53,294 bases of DNA from Gemmatimonadales bacterium (GTDB taxonomy: Bacteria > Gemmatimonadota > Gemmatimonadetes > Gemmatimonadales > GWC2-71-9): contig JACDBX010000107.1 of NCBI GenBank assembly GCA_013694695.1, positions 1 to 53,294 of the forward strand. Direction: 5' to 3'. This document shows, piece after piece, positions 44,078 to 53,294 of the stretch (position 1 is its first letter; each line of letters opens with the position of its first letter). The notes under the pieces are model-generated. The model was not told the origin of the DNA. It searched no databases and saw only the letters and a list, made by a program, of their open reading frames with translations. A program made the position numbers and the translations under genes.

Positions 44078-45352
44078 ATGCACGGTCATCGAGTCGGGGG
44101 GGTCCACCGCGTGCCGGGGGACAAGAGCATCACGCATCGCGCGTTGATGATTGCGGCCATCTCGCCCGGCCGATCCTCGATTTCCGGCGCCCTCACCGCC
44201 CTCGATGCCCGTTCCACCGCCTCGGTGTTGCGCCAGCTCGGAGCTGGCATCTCGCCGTTGCGGACAGAGTCAAGGGTCACGGTGACCGGGCGTCGGGTCC
44301 TCGGCGCACCCGACTCGGTGCTCCACTGCGGCAATTCCGGGACCACGGCCCGGCTGATGCTCGGAATCCTTGCGGCGCACGGCTTCGAGGCCCGCCTCAC
44401 GGGCGACAGCTCCCTCCGGCGGCGCCCGATGGGACGGGTCGCGAGCCCACTCGTTGCGATGGGTGCCAACATCCTGCTTGGGTCGGTTGGCGGGCTGCCG
44501 ATCACCATTCGAGGCGGGGCGTTGGGCTCGATCGACTGGGCGCTTCCAGTTGCGTCCGCCCAGGTCAAGAGTGCCATCCTGCTTGCCGCAGCGCTGGCCG
44601 GGGTCAACGCGCGGATCAATGAACCGGGCGACTCGCGGGATCACACCGAACGGATGTTGACAGCGTTCGGGTTTGAGGTCGATCGGGTCGGCCACGCCAT
44701 CACCTTCCGCCCCACCGGCCGGTTCACCCCGTTCGAGATCGATGTGCCGGGCGACCCGTCGTCGGCGATCTTCATGGTCGGCGCCGCCCTCCTGGCGACG
44801 GGTGGTGACGCGGAGATCACCGATGTCGGGCTGAACCCCACGCGAATCGGCGCGATTGCGGTGCTGCAGCGAATGGGCGCGCGCATCGAGGTTGCCGCGA
44901 CCGGGAATCAAGCGGGTGAGCCGGTCGGTCGCCTGGTGGTGACGCCATCCCAGCTCGCTGCGACGACTGTCCCGGCCCACGAGGTGCCCGGGCTGATCGA
45001 CGAGATCCCCATGCTTGCCTGCCTCGCGGCGCGGGCCGTGGGAACCACCAGGTTCTGCGGTGTCGGGGAACTGCGCGTGAAGGAGAGCGACCGCCTCCTC
45101 CTGATCGCGGCCAACCTCACGGCGATCGGCGGCAACGCGACGATCGAGGGCGACGACCTGGTGGTCGAGGGCAGCGACCGCCCGTGCGCTGGCACGGTTC
45201 GCACCGATGGTGACCACCGGATCGCGATGGCATTCATGGTCCTCGCCACCGAGCCGCGCAACCGGATCGTGGTCGATAATCCCGGCTCCGCCGCAGTATC
45301 GTTTCCGGGATTTCCGGCGGCCCTCGCCGCCCTCTTCCAGGAGCGCACGTGA
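44078..45352 (+). CDS. aroA: 3-phosphoshikimate 1-carboxyvinyltransferase (EPSP synthase)
   Basis: Transfers the enolpyruvyl group to shikimate 3-phosphate in aromatic amino acid synthesis. The 424-residue protein shows RVPGDKSITHRALMIAA, then LHCGNSGTTARLMLGIL, RVKESDRLLLIAANL and RTDGDHRIAMAFMVLA. Length is normal. The ATG at 44078 gives MHGHRVGGVHRVPGDKS; the upstream frame covers only promoter sequence. It overlaps cmk. Confidence 0.96.
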   Translation: MHGHRVGGVHRVPGDKSITHRALMIAAISPGRSSISGALTALDARSTASVLRQLGAGISPLRTESRVTVTGRRVLGAPDSVLHCGNSGTTARLMLGILAAHGFEARLTGDSSLRRRPMGRVASPLVAMGANILLGSVGGLPITIRGGALGSIDWALPVASAQVKSAILLAAALAGVNARINEPGDSRDHTERMLTAFGFEVDRVGHAITFRPTGRFTPFEIDVPGDPSSAIFMVGAALLATGGDAEITDVGLNPTRIGAIAVLQRMGARIEVAATGNQAGEPVGRLVVTPSQLAATTVPAHEVPGLIDEIPMLACLAARAVGTTRFCGVGELRVKESDRLLLIAANLTAIGGNATIEGDDLVVEGSDRPCAGTVRTDGDHRIAMAFMVLATEPRNRIVVDNPGSAAVSFPGFPAALAALFQERT

Positions 45353-46038
45353 TGCCCACCCCAACGGTTATCGCGATCGACGGTCCGTCGGCGTCTGGCA
45401 AGTCGAGCACTGCCGCGGCGGTGGCGGCGCAGCTCGACATGATCCATGTCGACACCGGCGCGCTCTACCGCGCGCTTACCTGGCTGGCACTTGAACGGGG
45501 GCTGGAGGACGCCGCTGCGATCGTAGACGCCGCCGACGCTGGCAGCCTCCACCTGACTCCGCGCGATCGGCGGCTGATTGTGGTGGCCGGTGAGAACGAG
45601 GACGACATCGAGGAGGGAATCCGCTCGGAGCGGGTGACCGCAGGCGTCTCGGCGGTGGCCGCGATGCCGGAGATCCGGAGCTGGGTCAATCGCCGCCTCC
45701 GGGTCGCGGTGCGGGCCAGCGGTGGGGCGGTGCTTGATGGCCGAGACATCGGGACGGTCGTTTTTCCCGACGCGGCGCTGAAGGTTTTCCTGACCGCGAG
45801 CGCCGAGGCACGGGCCCGCCGCCGCCTGGTGCAACGGGGTGGGGCCCCGGAACCGGAAGAAGTTCGCCTGGAGGCCGAGCTCCTGGCCGCCCGGGATCGC
45901 GTCGACGCCGCCCGGAAGGAAGCCCCTCTTCGGCAGGGCCACGATGCCATCCTGGTTGACACCACAGACATGTCCTTCGAGGCCCAGGTGGCCCGGATCG
46001 TCGAGCTTGCACGCGATCGCGGGTTGCCCCTCGGCTGA
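45352..46038 (+). CDS. cmk: Cytidylate kinase
   Basis: Phosphorylates CMP and dCMP. The 228-residue protein has the P-loop AIDGPSASGKSSTAAAVAAQ, then IHVDTGALYRALTWLAL, DGRDIGTVVFPDAALKVFLT and the lid region RRRLVQRGG. Length is normal. The ATG overlaps the aroA stop and has AGGAG upstream. The order aroA-cmk-rpsA is common in bacteria. Confidence 0.97.
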   Translation: MPTPTVIAIDGPSASGKSSTAAAVAAQLDMIHVDTGALYRALTWLALERGLEDAAAIVDAADAGSLHLTPRDRRLIVVAGENEDDIEEGIRSERVTAGVSAVAAMPEIRSWVNRRLRVAVRASGGAVLDGRDIGTVVFPDAALKVFLTASAEARARRRLVQRGGAPEPEEVRLEAELLAARDRVDAARKEAPLRQGHDAILVDTTDMSFEAQVARIVELARDRGLPLG

Positions 46039-46046
46039 ACCGCCCG

Positions 46047-46054
46047 TAGCTTTC
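46047..46054 (+). promoter_or_regulatory. Candidate -10 element of rpsA
   Basis: TAGCTTTC matches TAnnTTTG except for the last base, in the cmk-rpsA spacer. Start of transcription near 46059 would leave a leader of about 93 bases before the rpsA ATG. Confidence 0.35.
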
Positions 46055-46151
46055 ATGGCTGTCCCGTATCAGGTGATCCGGGGCGCCGAGGAATTTCCCT
46101 CAACCCGCGCGGCCCATGGCGCGGCTTCTGTTACCGCAGGACCCATCCCGA

Positions 46152-47972
46152 ATGCCTGAAACCGCCAGCCCCAGCACCGAGTCCGAATCCGAGGTCGTCA
46201 CCGAGGCCGCCGCGCCCGAGCCGGCCACGATGACGTCGACGCCCGAGATGCCGTTCGCCAGTTCGAACGGGATCCGCGTGCGCGCCGACCTGTACGACGA
46301 GGACTACTCGGACGACGAATACGAGGAGATGCTCGCCCTGTACGAGGGCACGATGTCGCAGATCGCCGAGGGCGAGATCGTGAAGTCGAAGGTGCTGCGC
46401 ATCACCGAGAACGCCGTCATCCTCGACGTCGGATTCAAGTCCGAGGGATCGGTGCCGCTGGACGAGTTCAAGGACCCGCAGAATCTCCAGGTCGGCGATG
46501 AGGTCGAGGTCTTCCTCGAGCACCTCGAGGACCAGGAAGGCGCGGTCGTGCTGTCGAAGAAGAAGGCCGACTTCATGCGGGTGTGGGAGAAGATCCGCCA
46601 GGCTCACGAGTCCGACCAGCCGGTCGAGGGCACCTTGATGAAGAAGATCAAGGGTGGCGTGGTGGTGAACCTGATGGGCGTCGATGCCTTCCTCCCGGGC
46701 TCGCAGATCGCGCTGCGCCGGGTGCCGAACATCGACGAGCTGCTTGGTGCCACCTACGAGTTCAAGATCATCAAGCTCAACAAACGCCGCCGGAACATCG
46801 TCGTGTCGCGTCGCGTGATCCTCGAGAACGAGCGGGCGCACAAGCGCGAACACCTCATGAAGGAGCTCGAGGTCGGCCAGGTGCGGAAGGGCATCGTCAA
46901 GAACATCACCGACTTCGGGGCGTTCATCGACCTCGGCGGCGTCGACGGGCTGCTCCACATCACCGACATGTCGTACGGGCGCGTGTCGCATCCGAGCGAA
47001 CTCGTGGCGATCGGCCGCGAGGTCGAGGTCAAGATCCTCGACATCGACTGGCAGCGCGAGCGCATCTCCCTCGGCATGAAGCAGCTCCAGAGCTACCCGT
47101 GGCAGAACGTCGCCGAGAAGTACCCGGTCGGTTCGCGGGTACAGGGCAAAGTCGTGTCGATCACCAATTACGGCGCGTTCGTCGAGCTCGAGCCGGGCAT
47201 CGAGGGATTGGTGCACATTTCCGAGATGAGCTGGACCCGCAATGTCCGCCACCCGTCGAAGATCGTGTCGATCGGCGAGACCATCGAGGCGGTGGTACTC
47301 AAGGTCGACGAGGGCGACGAGAAGATCTCGCTCGGCATGAAGCAGACCGAGCAGGATCCGTGGATGGTGCTGCCGCTCAAGTATCCTGTCGGCACGCGCC
47401 TGGCCGGCAAGGTCCGCAACCTGACCTCGTTCGGCGCGTTCGTCGAGATCGAGCCGGGCATCGACGGCCTGATCCACATCTCCGACATGTCGTGGACCAA
47501 GCGGGTGCAGCATCCGTCGGAAGTGGTGAAGAAGGGCGACGCGGTCGACGTGGTCATCCTCAACATCGACAGCGACAACAAGCGCATCTCGCTCGGCCTC
47601 AAGCAGGCCACCGACGATCCGTGGCTCACGATCGGCGAGAAGCTGCCGGTCGGCGTCGAGCTCCGGGCCACGGTGCTGCGTCCGGTCGACAAGGGCATCG
47701 TGGTCGATCTCGGCGACGACATCGAGGGCTTCGCACCGGTGTCGCAGATGGGCATCGGGACCGACCAGCAGCCCGAAGACGTGGTGGTCACCAATCAGGT
47801 GGTGCTCGCCAAGGTGCTCGAGGTGGACCCGATCCATCACCGGATCGTGGTCGCGATCATCGACTATCCGGCCGATGGCGTGCCCGAGGAAAAGATTCCC
47901 CTCGGACAGGCCGTGACGCCGATTCCCGATGACACCGATGACGAGGACGACGACGAAGGCGACGACGCCTGA
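46152..47972 (+). CDS. rpsA: 30S ribosomal protein S1
   Basis: RNA-binding ribosomal protein that helps mRNA docking. The 606-residue protein has six S1 domains in tandem: about 75-140, 160-225, 245-315, 330-400, 415-485 and 500-570. Domains 3-5 are the best conserved (KNITDFGAFIDLGGVDGLLH, VSITNYGAFVELEPGIEGL, NLTSFGAFVEIEPGIDGLIH). Acidic tails stand at both ends (YDEDYSDDEYEEM and a run of Asp/Glu at the C terminus). I prefer the ATG at 46152 (MPETASPS) with GCAGGA upstream; ATG 46116 is an alternative. Confidence 0.96.
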   Translation: MPETASPSTESESEVVTEAAAPEPATMTSTPEMPFASSNGIRVRADLYDEDYSDDEYEEMLALYEGTMSQIAEGEIVKSKVLRITENAVILDVGFKSEGSVPLDEFKDPQNLQVGDEVEVFLEHLEDQEGAVVLSKKKADFMRVWEKIRQAHESDQPVEGTLMKKIKGGVVVNLMGVDAFLPGSQIALRRVPNIDELLGATYEFKIIKLNKRRRNIVVSRRVILENERAHKREHLMKELEVGQVRKGIVKNITDFGAFIDLGGVDGLLHITDMSYGRVSHPSELVAIGREVEVKILDIDWQRERISLGMKQLQSYPWQNVAEKYPVGSRVQGKVVSITNYGAFVELEPGIEGLVHISEMSWTRNVRHPSKIVSIGETIEAVVLKVDEGDEKISLGMKQTEQDPWMVLPLKYPVGTRLAGKVRNLTSFGAFVEIEPGIDGLIHISDMSWTKRVQHPSEVVKKGDAVDVVILNIDSDNKRISLGLKQATDDPWLTIGEKLPVGVELRATVLRPVDKGIVVDLGDDIEGFAPVSQMGIGTDQQPEDVVVTNQVVLAKVLEVDPIHHRIVVAIIDYPADGVPEEKIPLGQAVTPIPDDTDDEDDDEGDDA

Positions 47973-47994
47973 TCCGTCGGTCCGCATCACACCA

Positions 47995-48027
47995 CCACGG
48001 GCGATCGGGATGACCGGTCGCCCGTGG
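47995..48027 (+). terminator. 14-base hairpin after rpsA
   Basis: CCACGGGCGATCGG-GATGA-CCGGTCGCCCGTGG pairs over all 14 positions with one T-G wobble. It is among the strongest stems in the window but lacks a T tract, so it may stabilise the rpsA 3' end or assist termination. Confidence 0.55.
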
Positions 48028-48092
48028 CGCATCCGGGCTGGATCGCCATCCCACGCCGGCGCGCGATGGGTGGCCCGGAGACAGGACTTGGC

Positions 48093-48100
48093 TAACTTGG
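48093..48100 (+). promoter_or_regulatory. Candidate -10 element of the pccB operon
   Basis: TAACTTGG, one base off TAnnTTTG, ends six bases before the ATG and partly overlaps the GGAGG ribosome binding site. If used, the transcript would be nearly leaderless. Confidence 0.3.
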
Positions 48101-48106
48101 AGGAAC

Positions 48107-49660
48107 ATGACTGACAGCCAGGCACGCCTCAACGACCTGCACCGACGCCAAGCCCTGAGCGAGGAGGGCGGTGGTGCCGCCCGGGTCGCGCAACAGCACC
48201 GCAAGGGAAAGCTCACCGCACGCGAGCGGCTCGATCTCCTGCTCGACCAGGGCACGTTCGTCGAACTCGACCGCTTCGTCACCCACCGCGCCATCGGTTT
48301 CGGGATCGAGGACCAGCAACCGCCCGGCGACGGCGTCGTGACCGGCTGGGGCCGAATCGATGGTCGCCTGGTGTACGTCTTTGCCCAGGACTTCACCGTC
48401 TTCGGTGGGTCCCTGTCGGAGACGCACGCCGCCAAGATCTGCAAGGTGATGGATCTCGCTGTGCGCAACGGGGCACCGATGATCGGGCTCAACGATTCCG
48501 GCGGCGCCCGCATCCAGGAAGGTGTCGCGTCGCTGGGTGGCTACGCCGACATCTTCCTTCGCAACACCCTGGCGTCGGGCGTGATTCCCCAGATTTCCGC
48601 GATCCTCGGTCCGTGCGCCGGTGGCGCGGTGTACTCGCCCGCGATCACCGACTTTGTCTTCATGGTGCGTGGCGTGAGCTACATGTTCGTGACCGGGCCG
48701 AGCGTGGTGAAGACGGTGACGCACGAGGACGTGTCGTTCGATGACCTGGGCGGTGCAGACGTGCACGCCGAGGTGTCGGGTGTCGCGCACTTCGTCCATC
48801 CGTCTGAACCCGAGTGCATCGAGGCCATCCGGCGGCTGGTCGGCTACCTGCCTTCGAACAATCTCGATGACGCACCGCTACACCCGAGTGACGATCCGGC
48901 CGACCGCCGCGATGCCGCACTGCTCGACGTCATTCCCGAGTTGGCCGCGAAACCGTACGACATGCACGACGTGCTGCGCAGCGTGTTCGACCGCGATTCG
49001 CTCATGGAGGTGATGCCGGCGTACGCCGGCAACATCATCACCGCGTTCGCGCGACTGGGCGGACGTCCGATCGGCGTGGTGGCGAACCAGCCGGCGGTGC
49101 TCGCTGGTGTGCTTGATATTGCCGCGAGTGGCAAAGCGGCACGCTTCATCCGCTTCTGCGATGCGTTCAATATTCCGCTGGTGACCTTTGTCGATGTCCC
49201 GGGGTTCCTGCCGGGAGTGGCACAGGAGCACGGCGGAATCATCCGGCACGGCGCCAAGCTTCTCTATGCGTACTGTGAGGCAACGGTGCCGAAGCTCACC
49301 GTGATCACCCGCAAGGCCTATGGCGGGGCGTATGACGTGATGAGCTCGAAGCACATTCGCGGCGACGTCAACCTGGCCTGGCCCACCGCCGAGATCGCGG
49401 TGATGGGGCCCAAGGGCGCGGTCGAGATCCTCCACCGCGAGGCCATTGCGAGCGCGCCAGATCCCGCGGCCGAAGCCGCGGCGCGAACCGCGGAGTACAC
49501 GGCGACGTTTGCTACTCCATGGCAGGCCGCTGCGCGGGGCTACATTGACGATGTCATCGACCCCCGGGATACCAGGCCTCGCCTGATCGACGCGCTGCAG
49601 ACACTGGGTAGCAAGCGCGACCAGAATCCGCCCCGGAAGCACGGATGCATTCCCCTATGA
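48107..49660 (+). CDS. pccB: Acyl-CoA (propionyl-CoA) carboxylase carboxyltransferase subunit
   Basis: Transfers carboxyl from biotin to propionyl- or acetyl-CoA. The 517-residue protein has [52 protein letters not shown] and [16 protein letters not shown]. The second half has [20 protein letters not shown]. The C terminus reads KHGCIPL where KHGNIPL is usual. Length is normal for PccB. A GGAGG site precedes the ATG. Its end overlaps the secreted-protein gene, which overlaps the biotin carboxylase gene. Confidence 0.94.
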   Translation: MTDSQARLNDLHRRQALSEEGGGAARVAQQHRKGKLTARERLDLLLDQGTFVELDRFVTHRAIGFGIEDQQPPGDGVVTGWGRIDGRLVYVFAQDFTVFGGSLSETHAAKICKVMDLAVRNGAPMIGLNDSGGARIQEGVASLGGYADIFLRNTLASGVIPQISAILGPCAGGAVYSPAITDFVFMVRGVSYMFVTGPSVVKTVTHEDVSFDDLGGADVHAEVSGVAHFVHPSEPECIEAIRRLVGYLPSNNLDDAPLHPSDDPADRRDAALLDVIPELAAKPYDMHDVLRSVFDRDSLMEVMPAYAGNIITAFARLGGRPIGVVANQPAVLAGVLDIAASGKAARFIRFCDAFNIPLVTFVDVPGFLPGVAQEHGGIIRHGAKLLYAYCEATVPKLTVITRKAYGGAYDVMSSKHIRGDVNLAWPTAEIAVMGPKGAVEILHREAIASAPDPAAEAAARTAEYTATFATPWQAAARGYIDDVIDPRDTRPRLIDALQTLGSKRDQNPPRKHGCIPL

Positions 49661-50645
49661 CGCTGCGCCGCACCACCCTCACCGTCCTCGCCATGACCGC
49701 CCTCGCCAGCGGCGCCTCAGCGCAGGTCGCGGTGCAGGCCCCGGCCAATGGCCGGACCGCAGTGCAGGAGGCGGAGGTGCTGTTCAACCAGGGCCGCCGT
49801 GCGGATGCAGCCGGCCTGCTCGGGCGGCACCTCGCGGAGCAACAGAACGACGGGAGGGGCTGGTTCTTCCTCGGTCGCATCTACCTCGACAACGCACAGC
49901 TGTGGCACCGCGAGGGGCACGACCCCGATGAGCCGGGTCCGCTCCTCCTGGAGTTCTCCGGGGCAGCCATGGAGCAGGCACAGCAGCTCCTCGCCGATTC
50001 GGGAAGCGTCTTCCGGGTGCTCGTCTCGGTCGAGCGTGCACTCAACCGGATCGAGGCCGATGGCTGGCAGGCCGCCACGGCCCGTCCGGTTCCCGCCCAC
50101 GAGGTTCCGCTCCCACAAGTGCTGGTCGAACTCGGTCGCAACCTCATGGTCTCGTGCCCGGCCAATGGCGTGCTCGTGACAGGGTCATTGGCAGAAGTCG
50201 CGTCAGTGTGGGGGGTGCGCCTGACATCCGCGGTGCGCCCCGACCTCGTGCTGCTGCGCTCCGATCTCTACGCCGCCGACGTCCGCTATCGTGGGCGCAT
50301 GGCGGCGGCTCTCGGCATCGACTCGATGCTGGCGCTCCCCGAAGCGATCGGCGCGGCGGGACGATACCGGCCCGTTTGCCTCGGTCCATCGCTCGACACC
50401 ATCGCGGCACCCGGAGTTGAGTGGGCGGCCAGCCGCATGGTACTCCTGGGTGGTGCCGCCGCCGCTGTCGACTCGACTGCGCTGGTCATTCATCAGTTCG
50501 AAATGATGGGGCTCGCCGGCTCGGTGTGGACCGCATCGGCACGGGACGTGTACGACCTCGCGGCTCGTCGCAACCGCGCACTCTGCGGCGAGCTGTTCAG
50601 CGACGTCGGTACCGGGCAACGTCCGGCGATTCCTGCCTGCACCCG

Positions 50646-50649
<4 letters not shown>
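49657..50649 (+). CDS. Exported repeat-like protein within the carboxylase operon
   Basis: A 330-residue protein with a signal peptide ([15 protein letters not shown], cut near residue 23). Helical repeat-like segments of TPR character follow ([40 protein letters not shown]), then a domain of unrecognised type with a few cysteines. The start overlaps the pccB stop (ATGA) and its stop overlaps the accC start. Such an exported protein between two cytoplasmic carboxylase subunits is unexpected; it may simply be a hitchhiking gene. Confidence 0.72.
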
Positions 50650-52160
<1,511 letters not shown>

Positions 52161-52162
52161 TC

Positions 52163-53294
52163 GTGGCTGCAGTGGAGATCGACATCCGTGCCATTGCATC
52201 CGGCGGTGATGGCGTCGGGTCGCTGCCCGATGGACGCACCGTGTTCGTGCCTCGCACCGCCCCAGGTGACCGTGTCCTCCTCCGCAACGTGCGCGCGCAC
52301 GCCAGGATGGCCCGGGCATCGGTCGCGACCATCGTGTCGCCGGGTCCCGGGCGGGTCGAGCCACCGTGTCCGCACTACGTGCGAGACCAATGCGGGAGCT
52401 GCCAGCTGATGCATATCTCGGCGGAGGTGCAGCACGAGGTCAAGGCGCGCGTCGCAGGCGATGCCCTCCGGCGCATCGGCAAGCGAGACGTCAACGATCC
52501 GACGATCACGGCTGCGCCCCAGGCGCTCGGCTACCGGTCAAAGGTCACGCTCGCGGTGCGGGGCAACCGGATCGGGTATCACGTCCTCGGGCGTCCCGAC
52601 GAGGTGTTCGACGTGCGCCGTTGCCTCATCGCGGAATCGCGAGTGCAGGAGCTCATCGACGGCATGCGGGCGGCCCGCCGTCACCTGCCGACCGACACCA
52701 CCCGGCTGGTGCTCCAGCGTGATCGAAACAACGGGCTTCATATCACCGTGCGCACCGCCACGACCCAGGTATGGTCGGGCGCGCGTGCCCTTCACGCCGA
52801 CATGGCGAGACAGGGACTAACCGTCACGGTATGGTGGCATCCGGAGGATGGTGCGCCCCGCGCGATGGCGGGGTCCGATGACCCATGGCCGGCCATGGTG
52901 TTTGAGCAGGTGCACCCCGCGATGGGCAATCTTGTTCGCGTCGACGCAGTCGCCGCCCTGGGCGCGCTCGCCGGTCGGCACGCGTGGGACCTGTACGCCG
53001 GTGTCGGCGACACCACGGCGCTGTTGATCGGGGCGGGGGCAACCGTCGACAGTGTGGAACGTGACCGGCGCGCGGTGGCGGCGGCCGAGCGCGCCGGTAG
53101 CGCTGGAGCAGTGCGGCACACCGGAGCGGCGGAGTCGGTAGTGCGCGACCTTCGACCACCCGACGTGATCATCACCAACCCGCCGCGCACCGGCATGGCA
53201 GGTGAGGTCGTGGCGGCCATCGCTGCCACCGCGGTGCAGCGCATCGCGTACATTTCGTGCGACCCCGCGACGCTCGCGCGCGACGTCGCGCGAC
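52163..53294 (+). CDS. rlmD: 23S rRNA uracil-C5 methyltransferase (RlmD/RumA type), 3' truncated
   Basis: Runs off the right edge after 377 codons with no stop. The TRAM-like N-terminus (ASGGDGVGSLPDGRTVFVPR) and iron-sulfur cysteines (PPCPHYVRDQCGSCQLMH, later VRRCLIAE) mark the RumA family. Methyltransferase motifs are WDLYAGVGDTTALL, IITNPPRTGM and YISCDPATLARDVA with the catalytic Cys. The start is GTG at 52163 (GTG 52172 is an alternative), just after the accC stop. Which uracil it methylates is inferred from the family. Confidence 0.92.
   Translation, partial: MAAVEIDIRAIASGGDGVGSLPDGRTVFVPRTAPGDRVLLRNVRAHARMARASVATIVSPGPGRVEPPCPHYVRDQCGSCQLMHISAEVQHEVKARVAGDALRRIGKRDVNDPTITAAPQALGYRSKVTLAVRGNRIGYHVLGRPDEVFDVRRCLIAESRVQELIDGMRAARRHLPTDTTRLVLQRDRNNGLHITVRTATTQVWSGARALHADMARQGLTVTVWWHPEDGAPRAMAGSDDPWPAMVFEQVHPAMGNLVRVDAVAALGALAGRHAWDLYAGVGDTTALLIGAGATVDSVERDRRAVAAAERAGSAGAVRHTGAAESVVRDLRPPDVIITNPPRTGMAGEVVAAIAATAVQRIAYISCDPATLARDVAR

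Noticed and set aside
46055-46159. 34-residue upstream frame overlapping the rpsA ATG, considered as a leader peptide
   Set aside because: It has no ribosome binding site, and its ATG would lie at or before the inferred transcription start, so it is probably not on the mRNA.
46131-48125. 664-residue open frame antisense to rpsA
   Set aside because: It mirrors the S1 repeats and is rich in His, Asp and Arg-Leu runs; no family features.

Overview
The window is a G+C-rich bacterial chromosome segment, densely packed with genes that often overlap by 1-8 bases. Gene content suggests the phylum Gemmatimonadota or a close relative in the FCB group. The reasons are a Rex regulator, a high share of lipoproteins with short 'ACADS'-type signals, the pheST-zapA-rny-folD-xseAB-ispA-dxs-nadK-recN gene order, and start-proximal -10 boxes resembling the Bacteroidota TAnnTTTG form. 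This placement is an inference from sequence alone. I saw no insertion sequence, prophage, CRISPR array or rRNA, and no gene-free stretch longer than about 255 bases.

Layout. 1-8.8 kb: 6-phosphogluconolactonase, MscS and voltage-gated-type channels, a CrcB fluoride channel, a DUF4331 protein split into two secreted halves, a class A penicillin-binding protein, DUF3597, an alpha/beta hydrolase and a glycine-zipper protein ending at a strong terminator. 8.9-16.8 kb: an unusual SDR with a zinc ribbon, a 1066-residue membrane-anchored metallophosphoesterase joined to a kinase-like module, and a convergent cassette of DUF4956 membrane protein, beta-propeller lipoprotein and secreted phosphatase. 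17.0-20.0 kb: DUF4287/DUF5655 protein, rex with a Rex operator touching its start codon, a DnaQ-like exonuclease and an MBL hydrolase.

20.0-34.8 kb is a housekeeping block. It begins with a sigma70-type promoter, a structured leader with an intrinsic terminator and infC-rpmI-rplT. It continues with pheS-pheT, a coiled-coil gene, zapA, rny, folD, xseA, xseB, ispA, dxs, nadK and recN. infC and nadK both appear to use CTG starts.

34.9-38.6 kb looks like an accessory redox-stress patch: a YkgB/RclC-like membrane protein, a secreted sorbosone-dehydrogenase-like propeller protein, an 18-base-period repeat array, a beta-propeller remnant, and overlapping msrB-msrA. 38.7-44.0 kb holds a putative outer-membrane protein, tRNA-Leu(UAA), a type IV pilin-like gene, and a PilB/GspE ATPase fused to a receiver domain with a second free receiver downstream. 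44.0-53.3 kb has aroA-cmk-rpsA, then pccB, a secreted repeat-like protein and a biotin carboxylase in strict overlap, and a 3'-truncated RlmD-type methyltransferase.

The most interesting candidates are the phosphoesterase/kinase-like fusion beside the DUF4956 cassette, the ATPase-receiver fusion, the infC leader attenuator, the rex operator, and the 18-base repeat array.
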